A DNA stretch of 64,000 nt, from contig CM067349.1 of assembly GCA_034190875.2 (NCBI GenBank), forward strand, positions 14,507,937 to 14,571,936, given 5' to 3'. This DNA comes from Urechis unicinctus. Lineage: Eukaryota > Annelida > Polychaeta > Xenopneusta > Urechidae. The position numbers and the translations under genes are program-made. The notes under the pieces were generated by a model, which saw only the letters and a program-made list of their open reading frames with translations, was not told the origin of the DNA and ran no database searches. Shown one piece after another: positions 1 through 10,401 of this stretch. Position 1 is the first letter of the stretch; the number at the start of each line of letters is the position of its first letter.

Positions 1-22
1 GCGTTGTTTTTGAATTTACAAG

Positions 23-683
23 ATGTCAATAAAAACGAGTATTTATGGACCTAAGCAAAAACCGACAGACACTGTTCAGGGCGCCGACCTCTCGGAATAT
101 GCTACAAAGACCTATGTATCTATTGGTGACTCAAAAAAAATGGATAAAAGTGGCGGTACTATGACTGGAGACCTTGAAATGGGAGATAATAAAATCGTTG
201 AGTTGGGAGACCCGACTTCACCGAAGGATGCTGTTCATAAAAAGTATATTGATGCTGAATATAGACAGCAGAACAGGTACCTGAGACGATACGTAGATGA
301 AAAGACGAAACCACTCATTACTATATGGGCAGAAGCAAGTGGCCCCCTTTGCAGAGGATATGAGTGGTCGTTTGGCCATGGGGCTAGGGGTCGAGACTCA
401 CATGACTCAAGCTGTGGATATACCATGTAATGGCAAGATCATTCGTATGGGGTTGTCTTCGGGTGTTGGTGCTGATGCTGGTCCTATATCAGTCGTTCCT
501 GTTATTAATGGAACGAATCAAGTGGTAGGAATAAGTAAGCCTGCTAACCAACGGGCTGTTGTAATAACTTTAGACCAGTCTTTACAGCTAGAACAAGGCA
601 ACATTATTAACTTTTATACAACCACACAAAACAGAGGGGCGACTTGGTCTGTAGCTTCACTCCTAATTGAACTTGATATATAG
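23..683 (+). pseudogene. Fibre-like structural protein of a Polinton-type element, frameshifted
   Basis: Two overlapping frames, 23-430 and 297-683, together make one protein of about 217 aa. The N-terminal half has GGTMTGDLEMGDNKI followed by DPTSPKDAVHKKYID, a motif pair known from phage tail fibres and from fibre-like proteins of large animal DNA transposons. The first frame continues through YEWSFGHG to about 428 and stops at TAA. The second frame then carries the rest (GKIIRMGL ... SLLIELDI). One single-base indel near 425-432 therefore separates the halves; the overlap of open frames before it is chance. It lies upstream of two other element genes on the same strand. I infer a role in attachment or a virion-like particle; no enzymatic motif is visible. 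Confidence 0.6.
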
Positions 684-837
684 ACTTATGTATACAAAGA
701 CAGTATGAAAACAACAACCAACGACTGCACCGTTAAATCCAGAGCCTCCTCTATGTGGTCTGGGGCACTCCTATCGGCTGAATGAGATCAGTCTTAAGAA
801 GCAATACCTTGAGAAAGAAATTGAAAAATATGGTGCT

Positions 838-1260
838 ATGTACAAAAAATATAGGTGTGCAGTAAACTCAGTGGACGCTGTAGACACTGCTTTAGTTGCT
901 GTGGGTATGTGTCTTGGCGCAAGTGGTGTAGGTGTAATGTCTACAATAGTTGCCATTCCTATTGCCACAGTGTTGGGTGCTACTGGAGCCGTTTGTGGGC
1001 TACTTGTAATTGCTGGAAAATTCATCAGTAGGCGGCTGACCATTAAGTTAAAAAAGCATGACAAGATCCGCATTCTCGCTCAGAGCAAATTGAATACCAG
1101 TGCTGACATTGTATCGGCGGCGCTTGAAGATGGGTATATCTCAGATGATGAGTTTAAGCTCGTTTCGGTCGAGATCATGAAATATAGTCAAATGAAAAAT
1201 GACATTAAAGCAAAATGTTTGAAAGCGGCAGAATCGCCCCCTAGTCCTGCTAAGGTATGA
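838..1260 (+). CDS. Element-associated membrane protein with hydrophobic segment
   Basis: The 140 aa frame has a hydrophobic stretch at about residues 18-62, rich in Gly, Ala, Val and Ile, probably one helical hairpin. After it comes a basic linker (SRRLTIKLKKHD) and a C-terminal helical part (ILAQSKLNTSADIVSAALEDG). I remember similar proteins from large integrase-encoding elements of aquatic invertebrates, but their function is not known to me. The frame is open upstream to about 706 with plausible sequence (LNEISLKKQYLEKEIEKYG) but no ATG and a TGA at about 703. The real start is probably lost, and ATG 838 may only be an internal Met. It lies between the fibre-like gene and the exonuclease gene, all on the plus strand. 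Confidence 0.5.
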   Translation: MYKKYRCAVNSVDAVDTALVAVGMCLGASGVGVMSTIVAIPIATVLGATGAVCGLLVIAGKFISRRLTIKLKKHDKIRILAQSKLNTSADIVSAALEDGYISDDEFKLVSVEIMKYSQMKNDIKAKCLKAAESPPSPAKV

Positions 1261-1288
1261 CCCTGACAGTCCATTTGAAGAGTGGGGG

Positions 1289-2230
1289 TTGCTAGATATA
1301 ATGGAGGCGGCGATAAAATCTTTCTGCAACAATCATACTGGAGTCAAACAAAATACGGACCAGTGGGAGACCATGAGGAAGGGCTGCGTTGGAGGAAGTG
1401 ACTACTCCGCTATCATAGGGCAAAACTACTTCAGCAGCTATAGCAAGAAGCTGACAGAAAAAACTAGCAACGGGGGTGTTCGCTTTAGCGCACCCTGCCT
1501 CTGGGGTACGACTTTTGAGGAGGTTGCAATTGCGGTATTGGAGAAGGTGTACGACACCAAGGTCTACGGAAATAATATCTATATTGATGGCGGCGCGACG
1601 GCCTACTCTCCGGATGGCTTTTGTGTGCTCCCAATCCGGCAGGCTGGAGTGGATGCTGTCTGTCTGGGGCATCCTGAGGAGGTTGTGTTGCTCGAGATAA
1701 AGTGCCCCTACACTCGGAGTCCTGGGAGGGTGATTCCGAATATGTATAAGCCTCAGGTTCTGTTGGGGTTGCACCACAGTCCGGTGGCGACCATCGGGGT
1801 GTTTGTCGACTGCGTTTTCAGGTTGTGCTCCTTTGAGGACCTGGGGAGAGCTGAGACGTATAACCAGGTGTATCACAAGGATCGGAAGAAGTATAAGGAG
1901 ACGGTGGCTTGGGGGTGGACGGGGGTGGAGGGGCTTGAAGACAGCGACTATAGTGCGAACGGGAGATTTAATAGTTGCCTGGGCTTGGAACAGGAGCATC
2001 ACGGTCCTTGGTTGGGAAGACCGAGTGGGACCACAGAGAGGCCGACGGGGGCTTTCTACTGTTGGAAGCTCTTTACGATGAGATTGATAACCGCTCGTCC
2101 CGATCCCGACTTTATCGAGAAGAACGACTCTAAGGTTGCCCAGTTTATACAGGACCTCAACCGCGTGAAAAATGGAACTTACAGCGACGGTTGCAGATAT
2201 TTATCACTCAATAACCTCTACGGTGACTAA
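1289..2230 (+). CDS. YqaJ-type viral/phage recombinase exonuclease (PD-(D/E)XK)
   Basis: This is a single uninterrupted 313 aa frame. Near residue 35 it has GGSDYSAIIG, near residue 107 SPDGF, and near residue 133 LLEIKCPYTRSP, followed by NMYKPQVLLGL. This order (G-S-D, Asp, E-x-K, Gln of the QVLLGL helix) is typical of YqaJ/lambda-exonuclease-like alkaline nucleases, which resect double-stranded DNA for recombination or replication. The length fits the versions carried by large eukaryotic DNA elements. A 236 aa antisense frame over 1292-2002 is a shadow. It is the only gene of this element block without a visible break, so it may be the youngest or the only functional part. Its start is the first of two nearby ATGs (1289 and 1301) and is not certain. 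Confidence 0.7.
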   Translation: MLDIMEAAIKSFCNNHTGVKQNTDQWETMRKGCVGGSDYSAIIGQNYFSSYSKKLTEKTSNGGVRFSAPCLWGTTFEEVAIAVLEKVYDTKVYGNNIYIDGGATAYSPDGFCVLPIRQAGVDAVCLGHPEEVVLLEIKCPYTRSPGRVIPNMYKPQVLLGLHHSPVATIGVFVDCVFRLCSFEDLGRAETYNQVYHKDRKKYKETVAWGWTGVEGLEDSDYSANGRFNSCLGLEQEHHGPWLGRPSGTTERPTGAFYCWKLFTMRLITARPDPDFIEKNDSKVAQFIQDLNRVKNGTYSDGCRYLSLNNLYGD

Positions 2231-2970
2231 CTACTGGTGTGGGCCTATACCATAGGGGCTGGAAGGGCTGGGCTCATATGGTGTAGGGCGAGGTGCGAGC
2301 TGTTCGCTGGCTCATGTGAGTCACCCTGTGTGTTTTCTGGGTTGCACCATATGAGATAGGTGTGTCATAATCATATGAGACTGGTGTGCCAGTACCGCTA
2401 CTCCCTATACTACTGTAATAGTAGTACTAGTGTTATTTATAAAGAGCAGCCAATGATGCTTAAAGTTAGCCAATCTTAACGATTTGCTCATATTAAAGCC
2501 CAGGTGGTGACAAGGTATCCATTAGTCGCTGAATGTGTCTGTTCTTGAACATTCAGGGGCCGGTAATAAGAAATATCATTACAGAGGTTTCTTACGGTAT
2601 CAGAAAATCACAACAGTTATATTTCCATACTCCATGTTTTGCTTAAATCGATAAATATACTAGTGCAAAAATAACGGTACATTATATCGACTATAATAAC
2701 AACCAGTATAACATGATATTATAACAGCTTAGGAGGAAGAATCTATCAAGCAGCTGTTGATACGTTTCATCTCAAAATCTCTGTAGGATTCAAGATGCAT
2801 TTCGATGGTGTCAGCTTCAGTTATTATGTTGTTACCGTTTTCGTTAAGTCGTCAATTCGTCAAAATATGCGCTATGAACACATCACCAGAACTTTGTTTG
2901 CTAAATTATGCAAATGAGCTGCAACCTTGTCAAGAAACGACACATGCACAAGTCTACCATTTGCTCGTGT
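2231..2970. other. Non-coding stretch after the exonuclease gene
   Basis: No convincing frame on either strand. Several variants of a CATATGAG-like word occur at 2270-2380 and a short hairpin (CTACT/AGTAG) lies near 2410. It probably contains the end of the element block, but I could not identify a terminal inverted repeat or target-site duplication. Confidence 0.35.
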
Positions 2971-3141
2971 AATCCCCTAACTCAAACCGTTTTCAATTCG
3001 AATGTCTTGCAACGGCTACCAAGCGCCCATCAGAATTAATAATGGCCTTGGTAAAGCAGGGGATACAGCGTGGACTCGATATTTCGGATATCAATGCCAA
3101 AAGAAGTGGGGAATCGGTCATTGAAGAATTTTTTAGGACGT
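2971..3141 (+). other. Possible orphan coding exon with good 5' splice site
   Basis: A frame opens after a TAA and reads without stop for about 56 codons, including LVKQGIQRGLDISDIN and SGESVIEEFF. It ends at AC|GTAAGTT, a near-consensus donor. The composition looks protein-like, possibly from a helical repeat protein, but I recognise no family. No clear acceptor with a pyrimidine tract is visible at the left side and no partner exon follows. It could be a fragment of a host gene or chance. Confidence 0.25.
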
Positions 3142-4233
3142 AAGTTTGATGACTTACATCAGTCAATATTCAGTCCATGTGTGGTCAAAGAAGCGCTTAC
3201 CTCAATATGTGCTCGTCTTTCACACCTGACTGTGCGAAGTTGCTAGATGTCAGAGCGGTTCTGGATCTCTGTTTTTAAAGACTGCTGAATAGAAGCACAT
3301 TTCTCCGAAAGAGTACTTACATATTGCGCACCATTGTTCTCAATATGTAAAAATCTGAAAGCCTCAGGGCTATACATCATGATGAGAACGGTTCATATCT
3401 TCATAATAACAATTCCCTTTCATCTTCAAGCACCGTATTATTGATGTAGCGGAATTTATAAAACGTTCACTACCGGCGCATAGTAATGTGCTAATGATTG
3501 ATTATTGAGCGAAACCATAGTCCCACATAATTTGAGAGGAAGTGTTGGGCGCGTTTTGCAGCAAATGGCATTTATTTTCAGCGACAAAAGGAGCCATGGA
3601 CGTCTTCGATGAACTACAGATTAAAGATTGAGAGGGGAACTTTCGTCAGGTGGAGGGTTGACTGTTTGGTCTCGTGTTGGCAGGACAGTGGAAGAAGTTA
3701 CAGTGTCAGCTGATGAACTCCTGTTGTCGCGACTTGAAGTGGACGGCGGTACTGTTAATGCCGTGTGGTGTTGAGGTGGGCACCAGTTCCCCTATATGTG
3801 TGACTTCTTCGCCTACGATACTGGGTGATAGTGGGATGGGAGTCCAGGCTGTGTTTGGTTTCGAGAGTACTTTACGTTTTTGGCGGCAACGATGCCCGAT
3901 GCCGCAAGTCTTTCGGGATTTGTCAATGAGAGCTGAAGCATACAGGTTCTTCCGTAATGCCTCACGCCTAGTTTCTTGCCATTTCAACATATAAATGGAG
4001 CACCCCTTTCGATAGTTCCCTGTCCTCTGCCTCGTGGGTTATGGGTCAATTCATAGCGACCATTCACCACTCTTTGTACATTCGACATGCCATTTCCTCT
4101 TTATGCCACTTGCCACTACTGAGTCATCGTTTGATATTTTTAGTGCCCCTTGCTTTCCCTTTTTTTTATATGCGTTCGGTTGACTGCACCCCTTATTATT
4201 TATATTCATGGGGAGCATTCTACCGATAATTGT
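3142..4233. other. Unique sequence left of the 3.09 kb array, with a diverged fragment of the repeat
   Basis: Nothing recognisable lies in 3142-3650. Positions 3730-3810 resemble the last part of the 3.09 kb unit (compare 7220-7310): both carry a similar run around 'GAAGTGGAC' and 'ATGCCGTGTG', followed by 'ACCAGTTCC'. A 106 aa plus-strand frame at 3674-3994 overlaps this and has no recognised domain; a second frame over 3640-3770 also reads protein-like (SADELLLSRLEVDGG). 4010-4233 is unique and flanks the first full repeat. Confidence 0.35.
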
Positions 4234-7200
4234 GAGGGCTGGCTTGGGTACTGAAATTGTATTGATAGCTGTAGCCATGGGGATAATTCAAAAGCCCAAG
4301 CATAGTTTTATCTGTATTAACATGTCATTTCTAAGTCAAAAGAGACAATTAAGTCAATACATGTCGAAAGTCAAAGTTATGATTCAAGTAATAACAATTC
4401 ATACTTCATATAACACCACAGCCTACTGATGTTATTTCGTTCGGCGCCCTATTTACATAGAGAAGTCAGATTTCATGTGGCGAATTATCCAGACAGATGC
4501 TTGCGAAGGGTAGTTGTATCACTGACTGGTATCCGCGTTTTTGTCGAAGCTGTCAAAAAGCTGGCAGCCCTTATAGTTATGAATTTAATTTCATATGTAG
4601 CGGTGCAGCTTATGATATGGAATTCTAGCAACTGAATTGTATTACATGATTTCACATGCCTGCTATGATATTCATGCATGGGCCATTAGACGAATAGAAA
4701 TGGGATGTTTATGCACACTGGCTCTTGGCTAGAAGGTGATTATGCAATATTGTTTCTCATCCATTTCAAAATCAATTGCGTACTTTAAGTGCATAGGTGA
4801 GTAGTTCGCTATCTATGCAGCCTGTAAAGGTCGTGAAAAATTTTGGTTTCGTAGGCGTTGCGAATTAAAAATTGATCGTCCATCGATTACGCATTGATGA
4901 ATCCGGGATGCAATTAAAGTACGCTATCCTGATCCCAATGCTACATGCAACAGACTAGTCAGCTGGGGGGAGGTGCCCGGGCCATTGGGCGTTTCCTAGG
5001 ACGGACGAGTGGTATGGTTGTAAATGAGTGAGTGAGGGGGGGGGGGGGGGGGGAGGGTACTCTCTTAGACGCAGGACGCATCTGACAGAGTAAGATGGGC
5101 GACGAGAGCATTGTCTTCACCGTAACGCTAATGTGGCACTAAATATGTCATAGTGTTCATTCGGAGCTCAGGATATAGAGCCAATAGCTAGGCTAAGAGG
5201 GCTCACTCTCCCCTCCGCTTGAGATATATGAAGACGCCTGTGACCCGTATGTTGCTTTACCATGGCGTTTGTCACAAACCACACGGAATTCTCTGAATAA
5301 TGTGGAGGCATGGTCGCCGAGCCGAGCCCCAAGACTTCGGGTCAACAGTCCCATGTGCTTTTGTTGATTTCATGCTATCGTTACCTGCTGACGGGCCTGT
5401 GTTTAACTCATTTTCAGGATCACAATACAGTTTGTTGTGGGTCAAACGCAGAGGATTTTTTGAATCAACTGCAGATTGATGACGACAACTTCTCACACTA
5501 ATCCATCCCGGTGCTGAGTAATAAACACTGGGCGGTTATAGCTGCAGATGGAATATAAACTACAATAGATCAGGTGTTGCCTATAATCCTAGCAACACTA
5601 GAGACGTGAATCATATGGGGTTGAACTCCTCTGGCTCACTATCATTCAGATACCTTTTCTGCTGCTGCCGCTACCAGACTGGTAAAGAACATTGAACATT
5701 CGGGTCTCTATCTTCCTCACAGGAGGAATATCTCCCTCACAGGAGAAAGTGTTTGTATTGCTCCATCAGACTGACACGTTGTTCCTTGGAGTCGTGAAAT
5801 GCGCTGCTCGATTTGCTCAGCCAATATAGAGTCTTTATGGGCCATATTTGTGTGAATGTCTTACTGAGTCTACTACACCACTGATGTCCGTATTCTTACC
5901 CGATCGGCCCATATATATCACGTCTAATCAAAGAGCTCAAAGCTATGCTACGAGTGTGCACTCCTGCCTCCACTCGATCATATATGTGAAAAAAAACCTG
6001 TGAGCTACATGTTGCTTTGTCTTTGGCTTTCTTAAAACCAGTGGAATTCTCTGATTAATTCGGAGACGTGGTCGCCTCGACCAACCAAAAGACTCCGTAT
6101 CTTTAACAGATGCCGAGCCCCGAGACGTTGGAGCATCAGTCCCACGTGCTTTTGTTGATATGCTATTCTGTATATTCATGTATGTGTCATGTAGATCGGG
6201 TCATTTATTGACACCGAATAGTTGGGGTCGGATGAAATGGGATAATACTATATTTGCTCCAACTTTCCAAAGAATATAAACGCATGTCACTTGGCTAGAT
6301 GGTGATCACCGAACATTTACTTCTCATTCCAAAACAACACAGTTAGTCTCTATTTCAAAATCAACAGCATACTTCATGTGCGGAGGTGAGTCGTTCGCTC
6401 TCCGTGCTGGCTTGTAAGGGTCGCGACAGTTAATGGCAAAATAGCTGTTTCACATCAAAAGTTAAACGTTCATTGATTACTCATAAGTGAGATTGATTTC
6501 ATTATTCAGCACCCTCTTACAACTATTAGACACTTACCCAGAGACAAATCTGTATTGAAATAATTTTTCCATTGAAAAATCCGTGGTATGTGTTTGTCTT
6601 AATCTTTAATTTCTAGGCTTTCTTATTGCGATGCTCCACCGTTACTGTACTGTTACTCGCTTAACCAGCGTGAGTAGCTCCTTATATCGGGGTTCCGGGC
6701 GTTGGATTCCGCCCCAACCCGCTCGATCAGCTGACACCACAATGGTTCAGGTAAAGCCGGCCCATTCCACACAGGTCTTGTGCCAACGGTCCATATGGGG
6801 AGTGGATTCGTAAAGTCAATGGCCAACGGGAACGGCACCAACCGAGACTACTAATCAGGGCCACACCCCTACCATATGGGCGGAGGGTGACCCGGGCTAG
6901 TGGACAGATGTCGTACTGATAATTAAAAGGGGGGGGGGGGGGGAGCTTTAAAAATCTGATGAGCTACATTAGCATCATAACATTTGCATATATTAAACAT
7001 GTGATCGATCCGTTGAGATGAACGCCGCCCAACTCCTTCTCCATTACCAAGCGAACGTCATACAGCGGAATTTCTATCATTACAGCTGGAAGTGGTCGAC
7101 AATAACGAAACAAAAGGTAAGATAATTTTACTGGCTTGTTAAGAACTAGCGGAACGGTTGGGTTGTCTAACCACGTGTCAACAGTGTTTTTGGTACTTTA

Positions 7201-7312
7201 CGTTGTTGGCGGGAACGGTGGCCGATGTCGTGACGTTGAAGTGGACGATGATCATTCAGCAGTGCTGTGAATGCCGTGTGATGTAGAGGTGTGAACCAGT
7301 TCCCTCATATCT
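4234..7312. repeat. 3.09 kb tandem repeat, unit 1 (type A)
   Basis: First full unit, counted from GAGGGCTGG to the next occurrence. It contains a pure run of 18 G at 5036-5053, two diverged ~150 bp internal copies of one module (about 5238-5390 and 5997-6170), a G+C-rich block at about 6680-6910, and a second run of 15 G at 6929-6943. Type A markers are GGGCGACGAGAG, GAGATATATGAAG and TTTGTCACAAAC. The short frames inside recur only because the unit recurs. No known gene is seen. Confidence 0.9.
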
Positions 7313-10300
7313 GAGGGCTGGTGCGCTTGGGTACTGAAATTGTATTGATAGCTGTAGCCATGGGGATAATTCAAAAGCCCAAGCATAGTTTTATCTGTAT
7401 TAACATGTCATTTCTAAGTCAAAAGAGACAATTAAGTCAATACATGTCGAAAGTCAAAGTTATGATTCAAGTAATAACAATTCATACTTCATATAACACC
7501 ACAGCCTACTGATGTTATTTCGTTCGGCGCCCTATTTACATAGAGAAGTCAGATTTCATGTGGCGAATTATCCAGACAGATGCTTGCGAAGGGTAGTTGT
7601 ATCACTGACTGGTATCCGCGTTTTTGTCGAAGCTGTCAAAAAGCTGGCAGCCCTTATAGTTATGAATTTAATTTCATATGTAGCGGTGCAGCTTATGATA
7701 TGGAATTCTAGCAACTGAATTGTATTACATGATTTCACATGCCTGCTATGATATTCATGCATGGGCCATTAGACGAATAGAAATGGGATGTTTATGCACA
7801 CTGGCTCTTGGCTAGAAGGTGATTATGCAATATTGTTTCTCATCCATTTCAAAATCAATTGCGTACTTTAAGTGCATAGGTGAGTAGTTCGCTATCTATG
7901 CAGCCTGTAAAGGTCGTGAAAAATTTTGGTTTCGTAGGCGTTGCGAATTAAAAATTGATCGTCCATCGATTACGCATTGATGAATCCGGGATGCAATTAA
8001 AGTACGCTATCCTGATCCCAATGCTACATGCAACAGACTAGTCAGCTGGGGGGAGGTGCCCGGGCCATTGGGCGTTTCCTAGGACGGACGAGTGGTATGG
8101 TTGTAAATGAGTGAGTGAGGGAAGGGGGTGGGGGGGGGAGGGTACTCTCTTAGACGCAGGACGCATCTGACAGAGTAAGATGGGCGAAGAGAGCATTGTC
8201 TTCACCGTAACGCTAATGTGGCACTAAATATGTCATAGTGTTCATTCGGAGCTCAGGATATAGAGCCAATAGCTAGGCTAAGAGGGCTCACTCTCCCCTC
8301 CGCTTGAGATACATGAAGACGCCTGTGACCCGTATGTTGCTTTACCATGGCGTTTGTCTCAAACCACACGGAATTCTCTGAATAATGTGGAGGCATGGTC
8401 GCCGAGCCGAGCCCCAAGACTTCGGGTCAACAGTCCCATGTGCTTTTGTTGATTTCATGCTATCGTTACCTGCTGACGGGCCTGTGTTTAACTCATTTTC
8501 AGGATCACAATACAGTTTGTTGTGGGTCAAACGCAGAGGATTTTTTGAATCAACTGCAGATTGATGACGACAACTTCTCACACTAATCCATCCCGGTGCT
8601 GAGTAATAAACACTGGGCGGTTATAGCTGCAGATGGAATATAAACTACAATAGATCAGGTGTTGCCTATAATCCTAGCAACACTAGAGACGTGAATCATA
8701 TGGGGTTGAACTCCTCTGGCTCACTATCATTCAGATACCTTTTCTGCTGCTGCCGCTACCAGACTGGTAAAGAACATTGAACATTCGGGTCTCTATCTTC
8801 CTCACAGGAGGAATATCTCCCTCACAGGAGAAAGTGTTTGTATTGCTCCATCAGACTGACACGTTGTTCCTTGGAGTCGTGAAATGCGCTGCTCGATTTG
8901 CTCAGCCAATATAGAGTCTTTATGGGCCATATTTGTGTGAATGTCTTACTGAGTCTACTACACCACTGATGTCCGTATTCTTACCCGATCGGCCCATATA
9001 TATCACGTCTAATCAAAGAGCTCAAAGCTATGCTACGAGTGTGCACTCCTGCCTCCACTCGATCATATATGTGAAAAAAAACCTGTGAGCTACATGTTGC
9101 TTTGTCTTTGGCTTTCTTAAAACCAGTGGAATTCTCTGATTAATTCGGAGACGTGGTCGCCTCGACCAACCAAAAGACTCCGTATCTTTAACAGATGCCG
9201 AGCCCCGAGACGTTGGAGCATCAGTCCCACGTGCTTTTGTTGATATGCTATTCTGTATATTCATGTATGTGTCATGTAGATCGGGTCATTTATTGACACC
9301 GAATAGTTGGGGTCGGATGGAAATGGGATAATACTATATTTGCTCCAACTTTCCAAAGAATATAAACGCATGTCACTTGGCTAGATGGTGATCACCGAAC
9401 ATTTACTTCTCATTCCAAACAACACAGTTAGTCTCTATTTCAAAATCAACAGCATACTTCATGTGCGGAGGTGAGTCGTTCGCTCTCCGTGCTGGCTTGT
9501 AAGGGTCGCGACAGTTAATGGCAAAATAGCTGTTTCACATCAAAAGTTAAACGTTCATTGATTACTCATAAGTGAGATTGATTTCATTATTCAGCACCCT
9601 CTTACAACTATTAGACACTTACCCAGAGACAAATCTGTATTGAAATAATTTTTCCATTGAAAAATCCGTGGTATGTGTTTGTCTTAATCTTTAATTTCTA
9701 GGCTTTCTTATTGCGATGCTCCACCGTTACTGTACTGTTACTCGCTTAACCAGCGTGAGCGTGAGTAGCTCCTTATATCGGGGTTCCGGGCGTTGGATTC
9801 CGCCCCAACCCGCTCGATCAGCTGACACCACAATGGTTCAGGTAAAGCCGGCCCATTCCACACAGGTCTTGTGCCAACGGTCCATATGGGGAGTGGATTC
9901 GTAAAGTCAATGGCCAACGGGAACGGCACCAACCGAGACTACTAATCAGGGCCACACCCCTACCATATGGGCGGAGGGTGACCCGGGCTAGTGGACAGAT
10001 GTCGTACTGATAATTAAAAGGGGGGGGGGGGAGCTTTAAAAAATCTGATGAGCTACATTAGCATCATAACATTTGCATATATTAAACATGTGATCGATCC
10101 GTTGAGATGAACGCCGCCCAACTCCTTCTCCATTACCAAGCGAACGTCATACAGCGGAATTTCTATCATTACAGCTGGAAGTGGTCGACAATAACGAAAC
10201 AAAAGGTAAGATAATTTTACTGGCTTGTTAAGAACTAGCGGAACGGTTGGGTTGTCTAACCACGTGTCAACAGTGTTTTTGGTACTTTACGTTGTTGGCG

Positions 10301-10401
10301 GGAACGGTGGCCGATGTCGTGACGTTGAAGTGGACGATGATCATTCAGCAGTGCTGTGAATGCCGTGTGATGTAGAGGTGTGAACCAGTTCCCTCATATC
10401 T
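7313..10401. repeat. 3.09 kb tandem repeat, unit 2 (type B)
   Basis: Nearly identical to unit 1 but with type B markers: GGGCGAAGAGAG, GAGATACATGAAG and TTTGTCTCAAAC. The first G tract is interrupted (GGGAAGGGGGTGGG... near 8119), and the second has 12 G at 10020-10031. A 6-base duplication (GCGTGAGCGTGAG) near 9753 is private to this unit. Confidence 0.9.

Noticed and set aside
1292-2002. 236 aa minus-strand frame opposite the YqaJ gene
   Set aside because: It mirrors a well-supported nuclease gene, is Pro/Arg/His-rich from codon complementarity, and has no domain.
7321-7718. 63 and 68 aa plus-strand frames repeated in the 3.09 kb units
   Set aside because: They recur with the unit, some copies are frameshifted (for example 13701-13901), and they show no family resemblance.
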